A stretch of 64,000 bases of DNA from contig OZ007506.1 of assembly GCA_963931865.1 (NCBI GenBank), positions 10,541,301 to 10,605,300 of the forward strand, in the 5' to 3' direction. This DNA is from Axinella damicornis (Eukaryota; Porifera; Demospongiae; Axinellida; Axinellidae). Made by a program: the position numbers and the translations under genes. Below, in pieces: positions 44,441-56,075 of the stretch (the stretch's first letter is position 1; each line of letters opens with the position of its first letter). The notes below the pieces were generated by a model that was not told the DNA's origin, made no database searches, and saw only the letters and a list, made by a program, of their open reading frames with translations.

Positions 44441-45290
44441 TACGTCAGCCTCCCACTAACCCGGCCTTGTCAGTATGTTACTGACGGTATAAAATTATTA
44501 TAATGATCAAAGATCAGGGAAGATTCTTGATTTGTGGGACCCACAGGGTATTGCAAGCAATTAGACTCTCAAAATGTTGACCATCTTCCGTGTATACAAT
44601 GTGCAAAACAGAGACAGGAAAAACTAGGGTCCGAAAAGTACAATCAAACACACGGTGTGCATTAAATGCAGACATGTGGACGCGACACCGTCATCAGGAG
44701 GGCACACAAAGTAGGTAGAGTGTGGAGCAGAGCGGTAGATACTGGTACATACGGCACTAGAGATCTCTGACCCTGGAGGAGGAGATCTATATAGGCGTAC
44801 GGTACACGTCATATCATTTTAATAGACTGAAATTATAGTAGCTAGTCCATCTCCAGTCAAGCGGATGCAAGCGTTCGAAACTTCATGCAAGCGTTCGTAA
44901 CTTCATGCAAGCGGTTCAAAAATTGATAGTATGTGACATTTGCGAGCATGTGGGGTGAAAGGGGTGTTCACGTAGGTTAATACGTCATAAACTTAGTCCT
45001 ACAAGCAAGGCCAAGCCAATGTACTGTGACTGCACTTGAACACATAGCTAGTTAGTCTCATTCCCAGACTCAACTCGGAGTATAGATCTGCAGGCTACCT
45101 GGTATTGCAGGAACTGGAGCAGGAGGGGCACTGTTGAAATGTTAATACAGCTCAAGGGTTGTACAAGAGCAATATGAAATGGTGTATCAATAATTATTTT
45201 CCCGCGTGGTCAATCAACAGTTACTGTCGACGTGCTGCACTTTCACTTTGCTATGCCTGTAATTAGGTTTAAGGCGCTGTAGCTACATCA
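44441..45290. other. Unique sequence with a relic of the 50097 element
   Basis: At 44868-44930 three units ATGCAAGCG(T/G)TCGNAACTTC appear, identical in kind to the end-minisatellite of the transposon at 50097-53173. A half-end TAGTCTCATTCCCAGACTC lies at 45053-45071. No gene is supported. Confidence 0.6.
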
Positions 45291-45299
45291 GGATTTTCC

Positions 45300-46738
45300 T
45301 GTCTAGCATAAGCACATGTCCTTTTATTTATCCTGACAGAGGCCAAAATTCCTGACGCAGTACTTTGTGTACTCAGTCTGGGTAGTGTAGGTGTGTGTCC
45401 TTCTAATTTTCCTGACAGAGGCCAAAATTCCTGACGCAGTACTTCATGTACTCAGTCTGGGTGGTGTAGGTGTGTGTCCTTCTAATTTTCCTGACAGAGG
45501 CCAAAATTCCTGACGCAGTACTTCATGTACTCAGTCTGGGTAGTGTAGGTGTGTGTCCTTCTAATTTTCCTGACAGAGGCCAAAATTCCTGACGCAGTAC
45601 TTCATGTACTCAGTCTGGGTGGTGTAGGTGTGGGTCCTTTAAATTTTCCTGACAGAGGCCAAAATTCCTGACGCAGTACTTCGTGTACTCAGTCTGGGTA
45701 GTGTAGGTGTGTGTCCTTCTAATTTTCCTGACAGAGGCTAAAATTCCTGACGCAGTACTTCATGTACTCAGTCTGGGTGGTGTAGGTGTGGGTCCTTTAA
45801 ATTTTCCTGACAGAGGCCAAAATTCCTGACGCAGTACTTCGTGTACTCAGTCTGGGTAGTGTAGGTGTGTGTCCTTCTAATTTTACTGACAGAGGCCAAA
45901 ATTCCTGACGCAGTACTTCGTGTACTCAGTCTGGGTAGTGTAGGTGTGTGTCCTTCTAATTTTCCTGACAGAGGCTAAAATTCCTGACGCAGTACTTCAT
46001 GTACTCAGTCTGGGTGGTGTAGGTGTGTGTCCTTCTAATTTTCCTGACAGAGGCCAAAATTCCTGACGCAGTACTTCGTGTACTCAGTCTGGGTAGTGTA
46101 GGTGTGTGTCCTTCTAATTTTACTGACAGAGGCCAAAATTCCTGACGCAGTACTTCGTGTACTCAGTCTGGGTAGTGTAGGTGTGTGTCCTTCTAATTTT
46201 ACTGACAGAGGCCAAAATTCCTGACGCAGTACTTCGTGTACTCAGTCTGGGTAGTGTAGGTGTGTGTCCTTCTAATTTTCCTGACAGAGGCTAAAATTCC
46301 TGACGCAGTACTTCATGTACTCAGTCTGGGTGGTGTAGGTGTGTGTCCTTCTAATTTTCCTGACAGAGGCCAAAATTCCTGACGCAGTACTTCGTGTACT
46401 CAGTCTGGGTAGTGTAGGTGTGTGTCCTTCTAATTTTCCTGACAGAGGCCAAAATTCCTGACGCAGTACTTCCATGTACTCAGTCTGGGTAGTGTACTTG
46501 TGTGTCCTTCTAATTTTCCTGACAGAGGCCAAAATTCCTGACGCAGTACTTCGTGTACTCAGTCTGGGTAGTGTAGGTGTGTGTCCTTCTAATTTTCCTG
46601 ACAGAGGCTAAAATTCCTGACGCAGTACTTCATATACTCAGTCTGGGTGGTGTAGGTGTGTGTCCTAATTTTCCTGACAGAGGCCAAAATTCCTGACGCA
46701 GTACTTCATGTACTCAGTCTGGGTGGTGTAGCTAGCTA
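45300..46738. repeat. 79-bp tandem repeat, ~18 copies
   Basis: The unit reads GTGTGTCCTTCTAATTTTCC, TGACAGAGGCCAAAATTCCT, GACGCAGTACTTC(A/G)TGTA, then CTCAGTCTGGGT(A/G)GTGTAG. The spacing is exactly 79 bp over the parts I measured. Variants (CATG/CGTG, GGTGG/GGTAG, CCAAA/CTAAA, TTTTCC/TTTTAC) occur in recurring combinations. The edges are diverged. Open frames across it are artefacts. Confidence 0.95.
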
Positions 46739-47099
46739 TAGGTGCATGTCCTTTCCATTTCCCTGATATTATCATGATAGGAATCAAGTGTATAAGGGAA
46801 TGTGAACTCAATTTTGAACTAAACTTATGTGGAAGTGTACTTGATAGAAAACCAATCTCCCAAGTTTTGGTCCTTGGATGCCACCCTAGTGGATCTGGTG
46901 CGAAAACAAGTCTTAGAGGCATCCAATTCAAGGCCATCGCTGGAAACCAGTAGGTGAATATGAAAATTGTTAATATGTCTCAGACAGGGATCACCTACAG
47001 TAGCTAATAGCTACTCCAGTGAGGAGCAGGAAGGAGGAGTTTGAGTCGCAATGGCTGATGTGATAATCCTCACAAGTCTCCGGGAAGTCAATGTGCTCT

Positions 47100-47990
47100 C
47101 TAATGGCAAGGTGTGTGCCCTGTGATACCTTTCTGGTGTAGGTTTACCAGAAGGTCTTCGGTATCAAATGCTTTTCTCACATCAAGGAAAGCAACGTATG
47201 CTTTCTTGCCACACTTGCAGATACACTGTAATATGACCTCCAGAAGAACAAGAGCTGTGTGAGAGCAACTGTAATCAACATGAAATCCTCCTTGGAGAGG
47301 ATTCAATGAGGGGGGAGGGTCCTTTTGACAACACGAGCTTCTGCAATACTTTACTGAGATTAGACAAGATAATACCCCTGTAATTGGAAGGGTTGGTAAA
47401 AAGGTCCTTTCCAAGGCCCTTTGGAATAGGGATTACTATAGGCCATGTTGAACTGCAGGAGGAATGTGTCCAGTGACAACAATTAAGAAACATTGCAAGT
47501 AAAGGACCTCGATACACATTTGTGCTCAGGACCAGTAGCCTAATTATTGAGACTATCATCTCAGTCCCTTCATCCACAGTGAAGGGGGGAATGTCTTCCA
47601 GAGAATGAGCTATCAAAGCTACGGTACAGAACCTAATCCCCCTTGAAAGTGGAGCCAGCAACATTCAAAATTGATGTGGGTTCAGAAACAATCCCTGTGG
47701 CTCTCTGAATATGTCTAAAATGCCGAGGAGGATCAAGTTCCTGAAAAAAGCATCACGTGCTCTCTTAGATGTTTCCTCAGGAGGACTCTGAAAGTGGCCT
47801 TGGCTTCTTTATGCTTCCTTCTTACGAGCCTTGTTACGAGGATGACCAGCACAAATCCATACCTGACAAGCCTTTTTGACTTAGCTTGGGCATGCTTAGG
47901 ATTCACACTCCAACTAGGTTTAAGATGGGGAGAAAACCGTTTAGGAGGAATGTTCTCATGAGCAGAAGTGGCAGCTACGGACCTCTGCAA
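47100..47990 (-). pseudogene. Non-LTR retrotransposon reverse transcriptase fragment
   Basis: Read on the minus strand, 47733-47990 encodes a basic linker (KPSWSVNPKHAQAKSKR, HKEAKATFRVLLRKH), as found between endonuclease and RT in LINE ORF2. 47275-47664 encodes PIPKGLGKDLFTNPSNYRGI, the entry of the RT domain. 47100-47414, in another frame, encodes NPLQGGFHVDYSCSHTALV and KKAYVAFLDVRKAFDT, the F-x-x-x-x-K-A-F-D motif of RT motif A. Stops and frameshifts separate the pieces, and the YxDD box is missing because the match ends near 47100. It is a dead copy, not transcribed as a gene as far as can be seen. Confidence 0.82.
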
Positions 47991-47994
47991 TTAG

Positions 47995-49097
47995 CTACAT
48001 ATCAATGGAGGAAGTGTCCCCTGACAATCTGTTGCCTTTATTTTCTACATTTGTAATTACACTGTTCTGTTGGATGACCCCCTCAATCAGTCCGATCACA
48101 GCGCGGTTTGCTATTGTATCCTGCTCCCTCCGGACCCTGTCCAAACAAACCTCCAAGGCTCCCTCCACCAAATTCTTATCAAAGCTTAGTAAGGAGAGCT
48201 TGTGACCTACACCACTACTGTGGAGGATCACCACTACTGTGGAGGATCACCACTACTGTGCACGTGGAGGATCAACTCAATAATTTTGTAATTCCTGACA
48301 TCAATACTCTCATTCAAGATAGGATGTGATCGATTTCCCTAGAGGTTCCTTGAATGGGCTACACTGGTATAATATTACGTATGTGAGGAGGTATCCATGC
48401 AAGTGCGTGATTGTGTAAATTAATGCACTGAGAGGTACATGTAGTTGAAGATAATGCACTAAAATATGCCCTTCAAACTACTAGTTGTGGCTAAGGACCA
48501 CCATCCACGATTGGCATTCAGAAGAGTTAAAGGACTCAGTACAGCCAGAACGACAGGGAAGGTAAGCTCATACTCATAGGATGAATTGTGACTATGCCAT
48601 CATGGAGGCGTGGCTTTCTTTTCATGACGTAACTACAGTGCAGAAGTGTGAGGCTAGAGTTTTGAACATACTTGGATTACTTGGAGCCATTACAAGCATA
48701 TGACCTACACGACTGCCATCGAGCTCTCTGATCTGATGAAATGTGAATGCCCCACTCCCTCATCCTTCAAATTTATAAACAACAGCAACATCAAAAATGC
48801 ATGGAATAATAATGGAAACAGAATGAAGCATCAAAGCCTGCTCAGTGCCCTACACACTGTAGGCCTGCAGAAGGTCCACGTTCATCAAGAGAGACCATTG
48901 CAGGTTTGCTTTGTTGACATGGTGATTGCCTCGTAGTTTTGGGCCTAGAATGAGGCTAACATGCATGGCGATTAACAACACCTAATTAAAGTCTGACATC
49001 AGGGCATACATCCAGTACCCCTGTACCCTTACGGTGATGTTGCACGTACCATGACTAAGAAGTTACGCATTTTCATGCGCTCGAAAAAGTACACGAA
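47995..49097. other. Unique sequence, small GAGGATCACCACTACTGTG triplet
   Basis: Near 48205-48260 a 19-bp unit occurs three times. A minus-strand frame at 47995-48234 (79 codons) could be more of the LINE just described, but lacks a motif. A plus-strand frame at 48700-48936 has mixed composition (ELSDLMKCECPTPSSFKF) and no known family. No gene is supported. Confidence 0.35.
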
Positions 49098-49387
49098 CTA
49101 GAGGCAAAATGTTTTCTCCGAAAAATTAAAAAGGATTTAGTGATGGCCTGTCACATTCGAATTATTCCACCTCTTGAAAAAGCTAAGAAACAAGGAGAAA
49201 TGCCATTAACCAGGCTCAGTCCCATCCCATCCCTAAATTCTACATTTTGCAATGGGATGGGACTGAGCCTGGTTAATGGCATTTCTCCTTGTTTCTTAGC
49301 TTTTTCGAGAGGTGGAATAATTCGAATGTGACAGGCCGGCCATCACTAAATCCTTTTTAATTTTCGGAGAAAATTTTTTGCCTCTAG
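49098..49387. mobile_element. 290-bp near-perfect palindrome
   Basis: CTAGAGGCAAAATGTTTTC at the left is matched at the right by its complement. The arms, of about 130 bp, include CTTGTTTCTTAGCTTTTTC and GGGATGGGACTGAGCCTGG. The loop is about 20 bp around AAATTCTACATTTTGC. It is a fold-back element with CTAGAGGC ends. A related fragment is at 32680-32750. Confidence 0.85.
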
Positions 49388-50096
49388 TACTAACATATGG
49401 AGGCAGCCTCACACAAGACTTGAAGTTATATACTAACAATTGTCTACCTGACAAGTCCATGACAACCACAGCTCACGAGTACCACTCTCGTAGCTAGCTG
49501 AATGAGGAAGCGTATAGGACAGCTGCTTGGAACCAGAGCAGGACGCTCGAGTACAAGCAAGAATCCGCACCTTCAAGGACACATTTTAGGCTACACTTGG
49601 CTCTGTAGTACTGCCACTGTGTTCAGCGGTCAGACAAAAACTATACGCTTCCGCAAAGTACAGTTGCTGGACATCCAGGATCTCTCTTTTGGATTGGTGT
49701 CCTTCCGTCAGTCAAACTCGGCTGTTGTTCGCCCGAACAACAACAGCTTTACTGAGACTTCGCCCACAAAACGTACAACGACGCCGTGACAAGCACTGGC
49801 AGCTTCCCGATGTCTAATTGACTTCTGCAAAAGGTCAATAGGTTCACGAAAATTGACAGTACAGCCGGAAAACACACGCTAATTGAATTAATACGCGACT
49901 AGCCCGCGACCTCCGCCCTTGGACACAGACCGGATCCTGCGGACACAACAGTGGTAAATTGCGAAGCTGCTATATAGCCATGACGGGCACAGTTGGTGTG
50001 AGCTGATATTCTGGCCTAGTGACAACAGCGGCGGAGAATTTTCATGATTTTGAAAATTTCCTGACGGTCAGCCTGACAGCAGATATAGTACGTTAC
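49388..50096. other. Unique sequence with an unassigned ORF
   Basis: A plus-strand frame 49502-49789 (95 codons: RSSTSKNPHLQGHILGYTW, VFSGQTKTIRFRKVQLLD) has mixed composition but no recognised domain. The rest has no visible feature. Confidence 0.3.
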
Positions 50097-53000
50097 TATG
50101 GTGTGATATCAGTGTCAAAAAAACGATATCCCGGATGCAAGCGTTCGAAACTTCATGCAAGCGTTCGTAACTTCATGCAAGCGCTCGTAACTTCATGCAA
50201 GCGGTTCAAAAATTTCATGCAAGCGTCCAAAACTTTATGCAAGCGGTTCCAAAACTTTATGCAAGCGGACCAAAACTTTATGCAAGCGGTCCAAAACTTT
50301 ATGCAAGCGTTCGTAACTTCATGCAAGCGTTCGTAACTTCATGCAAGCGTTCGTAACTTTATGCAAGCGGTCCAAAACTTTATTCAAGCGGTCAAAAAGA
50401 AATACAAGCGGCTTGAAAGCAGTGGTGTCGGACTTCTGTCTCGTTCCCAATCGGATTGGAATTGGGATCTATGCAGTACGTAACAAGTATGGCGGAGTAC
50501 ATGAAGCAATTGCTGGCCTTTGTGTAGTGATTCAGCGCATTGTTCGTTCCTACCAAGTAAGCTTAAGCAGAGACCCTTGCAATTTAGATCTCCTTATCTA
50601 CCAGGTTTCTAAACTGCTAGGAATACTGATAGCAGTCATGTACTGCAGTGACCAAGTCCTGGATGCTGTTGGGCAAAGTTTGACGAACTTCAAAGTTCAT
50701 CCTCCCTAACCAGTGCACGTGTGGAGGGCTATGTACCACAACTATCTTCTGGGAATGGCAGGGGTCGTCCAAGATTGTGTATAACCAAGGAGCAGATTGA
50801 ATACCTACTGCATATTGGGTTTATAGTTGCTCTAAGGTGGCTGATGTGATTGAAGTGAGCTTGAGCACAATAAGGAGGAGGATGACAGTATGGACTCACA
50901 GTGCATGCCTTATATTCTACTATCAGTGACAGGGAATTGGATGACCTCGCTGAGCAAATAAAACAGGATTTTCCCAACTGTGGATATCGCATGATGCAAG
51001 GACACTTGTTGCGTGAAGGCCATAGGATCCCACATGCCCACATCAGGAACTGTCTTCATAGAATTGATCCTGACGGTGTTGCAATTAGATGGGCTACAAC
51101 CGTTCAGAGACGGAAATACACCGTACCTTCACCTCTATCCCTTTGGCATATTGATGGCAACCATAAATTAATCAGGTTAGCAAAGTATTAATGTAAATGT
51201 TGCTTAACTGTGCACATCTCTTTGATCGATTTCGTTTTGTTTTTCAGGTGGAGACTGGTGGTGCATGGTGGAGTAAATGGATTCTCCCGGATACCTGTTT
51301 TTCTTAAGTGTTCAGACAACAACCGTGCAAGTACGGTCTTTCAAGATTTCATAGAAGCAGTTAGGTGGTATGGCCCTCCATGAGATGTGATCAGGGTAGA
51401 GAAAATGTGGATGTATCCCTGTTTATGTTAACGCATGGTCCTGGGCGTGGATCAGTGATAGTAGGCAAGAGTCTACACAACCAGCGGATTGAAAGACTGT
51501 GGAGGGATGTCTATCAGGGTGTACTTGGCCTCTATCGTGATCTGTTCTCTCACCTTGAGTCCAGTAGGATGCTGGATCCCAACAATGATCTTCACCTGTT
51601 CTGCCTTCATTACGTATTCATCCCCCGCATCAACGCTCACCTAGACGCTTGGAAGGTTGCATGGATCAAACATCCCATGAGGTCTGAGCATAATCTGTCT
51701 CCAGAACAGTAGCTGTTATGGACAGCAGGCCTTAACAGCATGGCAGGCTCTTCCTCACGCATTGCTAGTGAAGTATTTAAGAATAATATTATGTCAGAGG
51801 TAAGAAGTACCATAATTTTGATGTTTGATTTGGCCCTACATGCGACATCACAGTTTACAAGTAGACCATGAGCTCGAGGCATTGCGCATGTTATGCGTGT
51901 CTCTGGGTAATACCCATATAGCCTAGAAAACCATTCAGTGGGAATGGTGCATGCATGCATAATGTTATACTTGTGATTTGCTAGTCATGCACACCCCCAC
52001 AGAGGTCTGGTGTTTTGAGTGAGCATTCTTGTCACTATAACATAATATTATGGAATTTGAGATTACCAATGAAATCAACGAGGTCACACGTAATAATTAT
52101 TGTGGGATATGTCACCGATCAATTCAGGAATCAGTTTAAACAGCTCATAAACGAAGGATTTTATTTCGTTGATGGTTCAGCCATCTCCAATGCTGAAAAA
52201 GAACGGTTTTACAGCAATACCAGGATAACGAAGAAGTCCACCGCACTTTGGGTTCGCAGCCGATGTTTTGGGGGTTAGTGGACATCGCTGACTACTTGAA
52301 GGTAGGGCTACGCGACATATAGCTATGGAAATTTCTCTCATAAATTGCTTTCTTAGTGCAATCAGCGCTTCATTACACCTATGCAGGACACACCTCTGTG
52401 ACAAGAAATGCAACTCAACCCACCAGACATTCTCCGCCGATGCATGTGGGGATCTGGGCATGAGACCAGTGATTTTTGCTTCCTTCATGTACATGTATAT
52501 AATATCATTGCATAGAGTGAAGCTGAGCACTATGGCATAGACTGGGGGGAACCAGTGCCTTGTGGAGACTTGGAGACAGTGATTGTTCCAGAAAAACTGC
52601 CCTTTGACAACCTGCGACATGCAAGAAATACAATCTGTTGTATTACCTCTCGCATCAAGCACTGAGTATGGAGTTGATTTGTATACTAGAACTCTACAGT
52701 TTGTTAGCAGGAAATTAGATTAACATTCATTGTTGCAGCCCTAATGATCAAAGCTATAGGATAATAAGGAATGACACTGATTTTGATTGGCAGAGATTAT
52801 AATGACTTGATGATCGGTTCAAAACTGATGATACAATTTGATCGATGACTACTAATATAAGATAAGTAATACTATGGGTTAACGCAACAAGTGCACTAAT
52901 AGCACAACCAGCTATAGACCGCTTGCATGAAGTTACGAAGCCTTGCAAGAAGTTACGAACGCTTGCATAAAGTTTTGGACCGCTTGCATAAAGTTATGGT

Positions 53001-53173
53001 CCGCTTGCATAAAGTTATGGACCGCTTGCATAAAGTTATGGACCACTTGCATAAAGTTTTGGAACCGCTTTCATGAAATTTTTGAACCGCTTGCATGAAG
53101 TTACGAACGCTTGCATGAAGTTTCGAACGCTTGCATCCGGGATATCGGTTTTTGACACTGATATCACACCCAT
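50097..53173 (+). mobile_element. 3.1-kb DDE-integrase transposon with minisatellite-bearing inverted ends
   Basis: The left end TGGTGTGATATCAGTGTC and the right end, in reverse complement TGGGTGTGATATCAGTGTC, begin long inverted repeats. These continue with CGATATCCCGGATGCAAGCG and then a tandem of ATGCAAGCG(T/G)TCGTAACTTC units (50130-50420 and 52915-53150). Between them lie the fragments of an integrase-like transposase. The number of minisatellite units differs between the ends. The coding part is interrupted by several frameshifts and stops, so the copy is inactive. Confidence 0.82.
50483..52665 (+). pseudogene. DDE integrase-type transposase, decayed
   Basis: Pieces in order: an N-terminal frame to 50709 (LCVVIQRIVRSYQVSLS), a helix-turn-helix-like part near 50750-50890 (GRGRPRLCITKEQIEYLL, then STIRRRMTV across shifts), and 50901-51175 (FPNCGYRMMQGHLLREGHRI, SLWHIDGNHKLIR). 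A 72-bp GT-AG intron (51176-51247) follows, then WRLVVHGGVNGFSRIPVFLK. After a frameshift near 51382 come [44 protein letters not shown] and LSPEQ, ended by TAG. A C-terminal piece YGIDWGEPVPCGDLE ends at 52665. HID, CDQG and RIERLW supply the D, D and E of the integrase active site. Ginger/IS3EU-like relatives are likely, but the exact superfamily is not settled. Confidence 0.85.
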
Positions 53174-53507
53174 TGTACTAGCATTGTACTTCCGGACATT
53201 CAACTCGAACTCGAAACTCGAACTCGAACTCGAAACTCGAACTCGAAACTCGACAATTATTCTATACCGCTATGGACATGAGACTTGCACCATTGGATAC
53301 AACTGAGATTGAAGTTTGTTCAGCTTTGGAGCTATGCACGGCTGCACTCAGCACTTTCATGGATGCCCTTTGTTTACCCTGGAACATGACGTATGTCTCC
53401 TGAAGACTTCAAACTATCAACATGGCAGTCTAACGTTATGAGATTGCCCCATGGACCATGGAAATTTATTTTGTGCCTGTGAAAGTGATCATTGTTTGGT
53501 TTATCCA
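53174..53507. other. Unique sequence with short CGAACTCGAA repeats
   Basis: At 53200-53255, CTCGAACTCGAA(A) units repeat about eight times just outside the transposon end. No gene is seen. Confidence 0.6.
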
Positions 53508-53516
53508 TGCAGCCTA

Positions 53517-53568
53517 TAGTCTCGGAACCAGACCCTTCCCCCGCGCGAAGGGTCTGGTTCCGAGACTA
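53517..53568. mobile_element. 52-bp TAGTCTCG-family palindrome, perfect 9-bp duplication
   Basis: TAGTCTCGGAACCAGACCC and the complementary GGGTCTGGTTCCGAGACTA almost touch. TGCAGCCTA occurs at 53508-53516 and 53569-53577. Confidence 0.92.
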
Positions 53569-53999
53569 TGCAGCCTATACACTGGTACTCACCACTGGTG
53601 GTAGTTACCTATGCGTTACCTATGCATTTGAATGTGATAGTGTGTTCAATAACTTTTTGGGGGCTATCACATCTAGTGGCTCAGTGGTGTGAGAATCAGA
53701 TGCTTTGCTGGCTTTGCGACTAGACCCACAGCTAATTGCCTTCCATATTCTACTACTATACTTCGAACTGATCATGACCGTTACAATGAGGGTACTTGTG
53801 AACGTCCCTCATTCAACAAACCAACAGGTTGACCAAGCAAGTCCATTGGAGACTCTAAACTAAAAGTCGTGAGCAAACGAGTACATTTGTGAGTTAGCCT
53901 GGTGGTAAAGACTCGCTTCCAATTCAGCGACAGTTTCATAAACCGCATTCTGCCTCCACCAACACTACAGCAACATAATAGAAACCTGCTGATTTTACA

Positions 54000-54110
54000 A
54001 ACATAATTCCATTTTGTAGATATCACTGTACATATTATATGCACTGTATAGCAGAATATTGTTGTATCCGAAGTCTCATGTCCATAGGTTGTAAGGTTGA
54101 GGAGATTTTG
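54000..54110. repeat. Single unit of the 55240 tandem repeat
   Basis: TTGTTGTATCCGAAGTCTCA followed by TGTCCATAGGTTGTAAGGTT matches units at 55349 and 55497. This places the retrotransposon tail (54110-55195) inside that array. Confidence 0.6.
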
Positions 54111-54980
54111 GACCTTGCTAAATCATCTCTATCAACTATCACCTCAAAGTCTCTGAGCCAGAGTTGTCGAAAAGTCTCTCGAAAGTGGAGAGAGGGCCTC
54201 TGGAACAACAAGCTAGACAGCCTGACAGTCCAGAATAAGTTCACAGATATCACCGAACTTGAGTCTCAGAACCGGGTCTGGAACCGAATTAGAGACGGTC
54301 TTCCTGCGGGTCAACTGTCATTCCTACTACGTGCAGGTTCAGATACTCTGCCAACCCCAATGAATTTGAAGCGATGGAAGATCAAATGTGATGCAAAGTG
54401 TCCTTTATGTGACAGTCCCTGGTGTACCACCCATCACATCCTCAGTGGTTGCCCAGTGGCCCTCTCACAGGGGAGATTCACATGGAGACATGATTGTGCC
54501 TTGAAGAAGCTGACCTCTGCTCTTGAAAGACATATTGAGCCTGGGGAAAAGCTGTATGCTGACCTTCAGGATTTCGAGCGAGTGACAATCCCCACTCAAC
54601 CATCCCACCTGACATCCTAGTCACGTCCGCTAGACCAGACATTGTGTTAGTGAGACCAGGGGAGGTGATCCTCCTTGAACTCACAATCCCCTATAACTCG
54701 CCGGAGTCCCTCTCAAATGCTAAGGAACGGAAACAATCCAAACAAAACTATCAATTGGTCTTAAGTGACCTGGAGGCAAGGGGCTTTGCATCTTCCCTGT
54801 TCACCATTGAAATCGGGGGTACCCTGCACCTGCCATGCCCTCCGCCGATGCTTCCCCTCGCTCACTAAAGCCACCACAACCAGGCTTCTCGACCTGGCAT
54901 CCTCTTCAGTAGTAGCCGCCTCCCACATCATTTTTCGTGCTCGGTTGAGTCCGATGTGGAACTCTGAAGTATCCATTTAA
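54039..54980 (+). pseudogene. Non-LTR retrotransposon ORF2 3' part, 5'-truncated and frameshifted
   Basis: Frame one (to 54620) encodes NRVWNRIRDGLPAGQLSF, then CPLCDSPWCTTHHILSGC, a C-x2-C...H-x4-C zinc-knuckle typical of LINE ORF2 C-termini, then RFTWRHDCALKKL. Near 54596 the reading moves to a second frame: IPPDILVTSARPDIVLV, VILLELTIPYNSPESLSNA and YQLVLSDLEARGFASSLFT, the C-terminal tail also seen in invertebrate LINEs. A further shift leads to the end near 54980, followed by a ~200-bp AT-rich possible 3' region. RT and endonuclease are absent. The first ~20 codons derive from the neighbouring tandem repeat. Confidence 0.8.
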
Positions 54981-55197
54981 TCAGCAGTGACCTCTCTTTA
55001 TTTCTTTATTGTTTGTGTATGTTTAAAACTGTACACATTATTTATTGGTTTATGTATTTTCGCCTTTGCCAAGCCCTTGTTATAGTTATATTATAAGGTA
55101 CCTTGAGATCTGAGGCTCTTTATTTTGTATATTGGTTCCCTTTTCCCTGTGACTTGTCCTGTATTTTGAATGTTGCTTCACATCAAAGATGTTGGTT

Positions 55198-55198
<1 letters not shown>

Positions 55199-55230
<32 letters not shown>
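55199..55230. repeat. Poly(C) tract, 32 bp
   Basis: An uninterrupted C run lies between the retrotransposon tail and the 55240 tandem repeat. Confidence 0.9.
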
Positions 55231-55810
55231 TTGTGGCCACACAACCACGAAAACAAAATTCATGAAACATGGTTGACTTCAGGGGCTCATAGCTCCAAAG
55301 CACTATTTCCACAATGTCATAATATTATGTTTATGAACATCCATCTTTGTTGTATCCATGTCCATAGGTTGTAGGGTTCAGGAGATATGACAACACGAAT
55401 TCACCCAAATTCACACATAATGGTTGAGTTCAGGGGCTGATTGCTCCAAATCTGATGTGGTTGTCACAATGCTTCCACATACAAACCTCAGTCTTTGTTG
55501 TATTCGATGGTGCAAATCTCATGTCCATAGCATGTAGCGTTCTTGAGATACGGCCACACGAATTCACCCATGCAAGCTAAATTCATGAAATCTGGTTGAC
55601 TTCAGGGGCTCATAACTTCAAAGTTGATGGGTTGGCACAATACTTTCGCACATCTTCATAAACCTTCATCTTTGTTGTATCCAGCGGTGCAGGTCCCGTG
55701 TCCATAGCATGTAGCGTTCTCGAGATAAGGCAGCATGAATTCACCCATGCAAACTTGATTGACTTAAGGGGCTCATAGCTTCAAATCTGATGGTTTGTCA
55801 CCCCATGAGG
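55231..55810. repeat. ~165-180 bp tandem repeat, about 3.5 copies
   Basis: Each unit contains ATGGTTGACTTCAGGGGCTC, a TTTGTTGTATCC block, CATGTCCATAGCATGTAGCG, GAGATACGGC and ACACGAATTCACCCATGCAA. Unit boundaries drift by insertions. A further unit lies on the other side of the retrotransposon at 54000. Confidence 0.85.
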
Positions 55811-56072
55811 AGGCTATTTTCTGAAAGTCCAGAGATGGGGCTTTCATCTGGCACAGGTCCAATAATCATAGCACCCTGCGTTCTTGCACTACAGGCGCTT
55901 GAATCTGACCATCTTGAGACGCTTCAAGCTAGACCAGATTTTACAGCGTTCTCACGCAAACACGGGAGCAGTTTCAACAGCCTTCATAGCTATATAGACT
56001 CTTGACCATCAGAATTCACCCCTGGACAAATTTGCTCATCTGTGTGGGGGGTGTACATAATTGTGTACATGA
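55811..56072. other. No feature seen
   Basis: Short plus-strand open frames only; no motif or repeat recognised. Confidence 0.4.
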
Positions 56073-56075
56073 TTA

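Noticed and set aside
45300..46738. 79-bp repeats as a CRISPR-like array
   Set aside because: The whole 79 bp is conserved with no unique spacers; it is an ordinary minisatellite.
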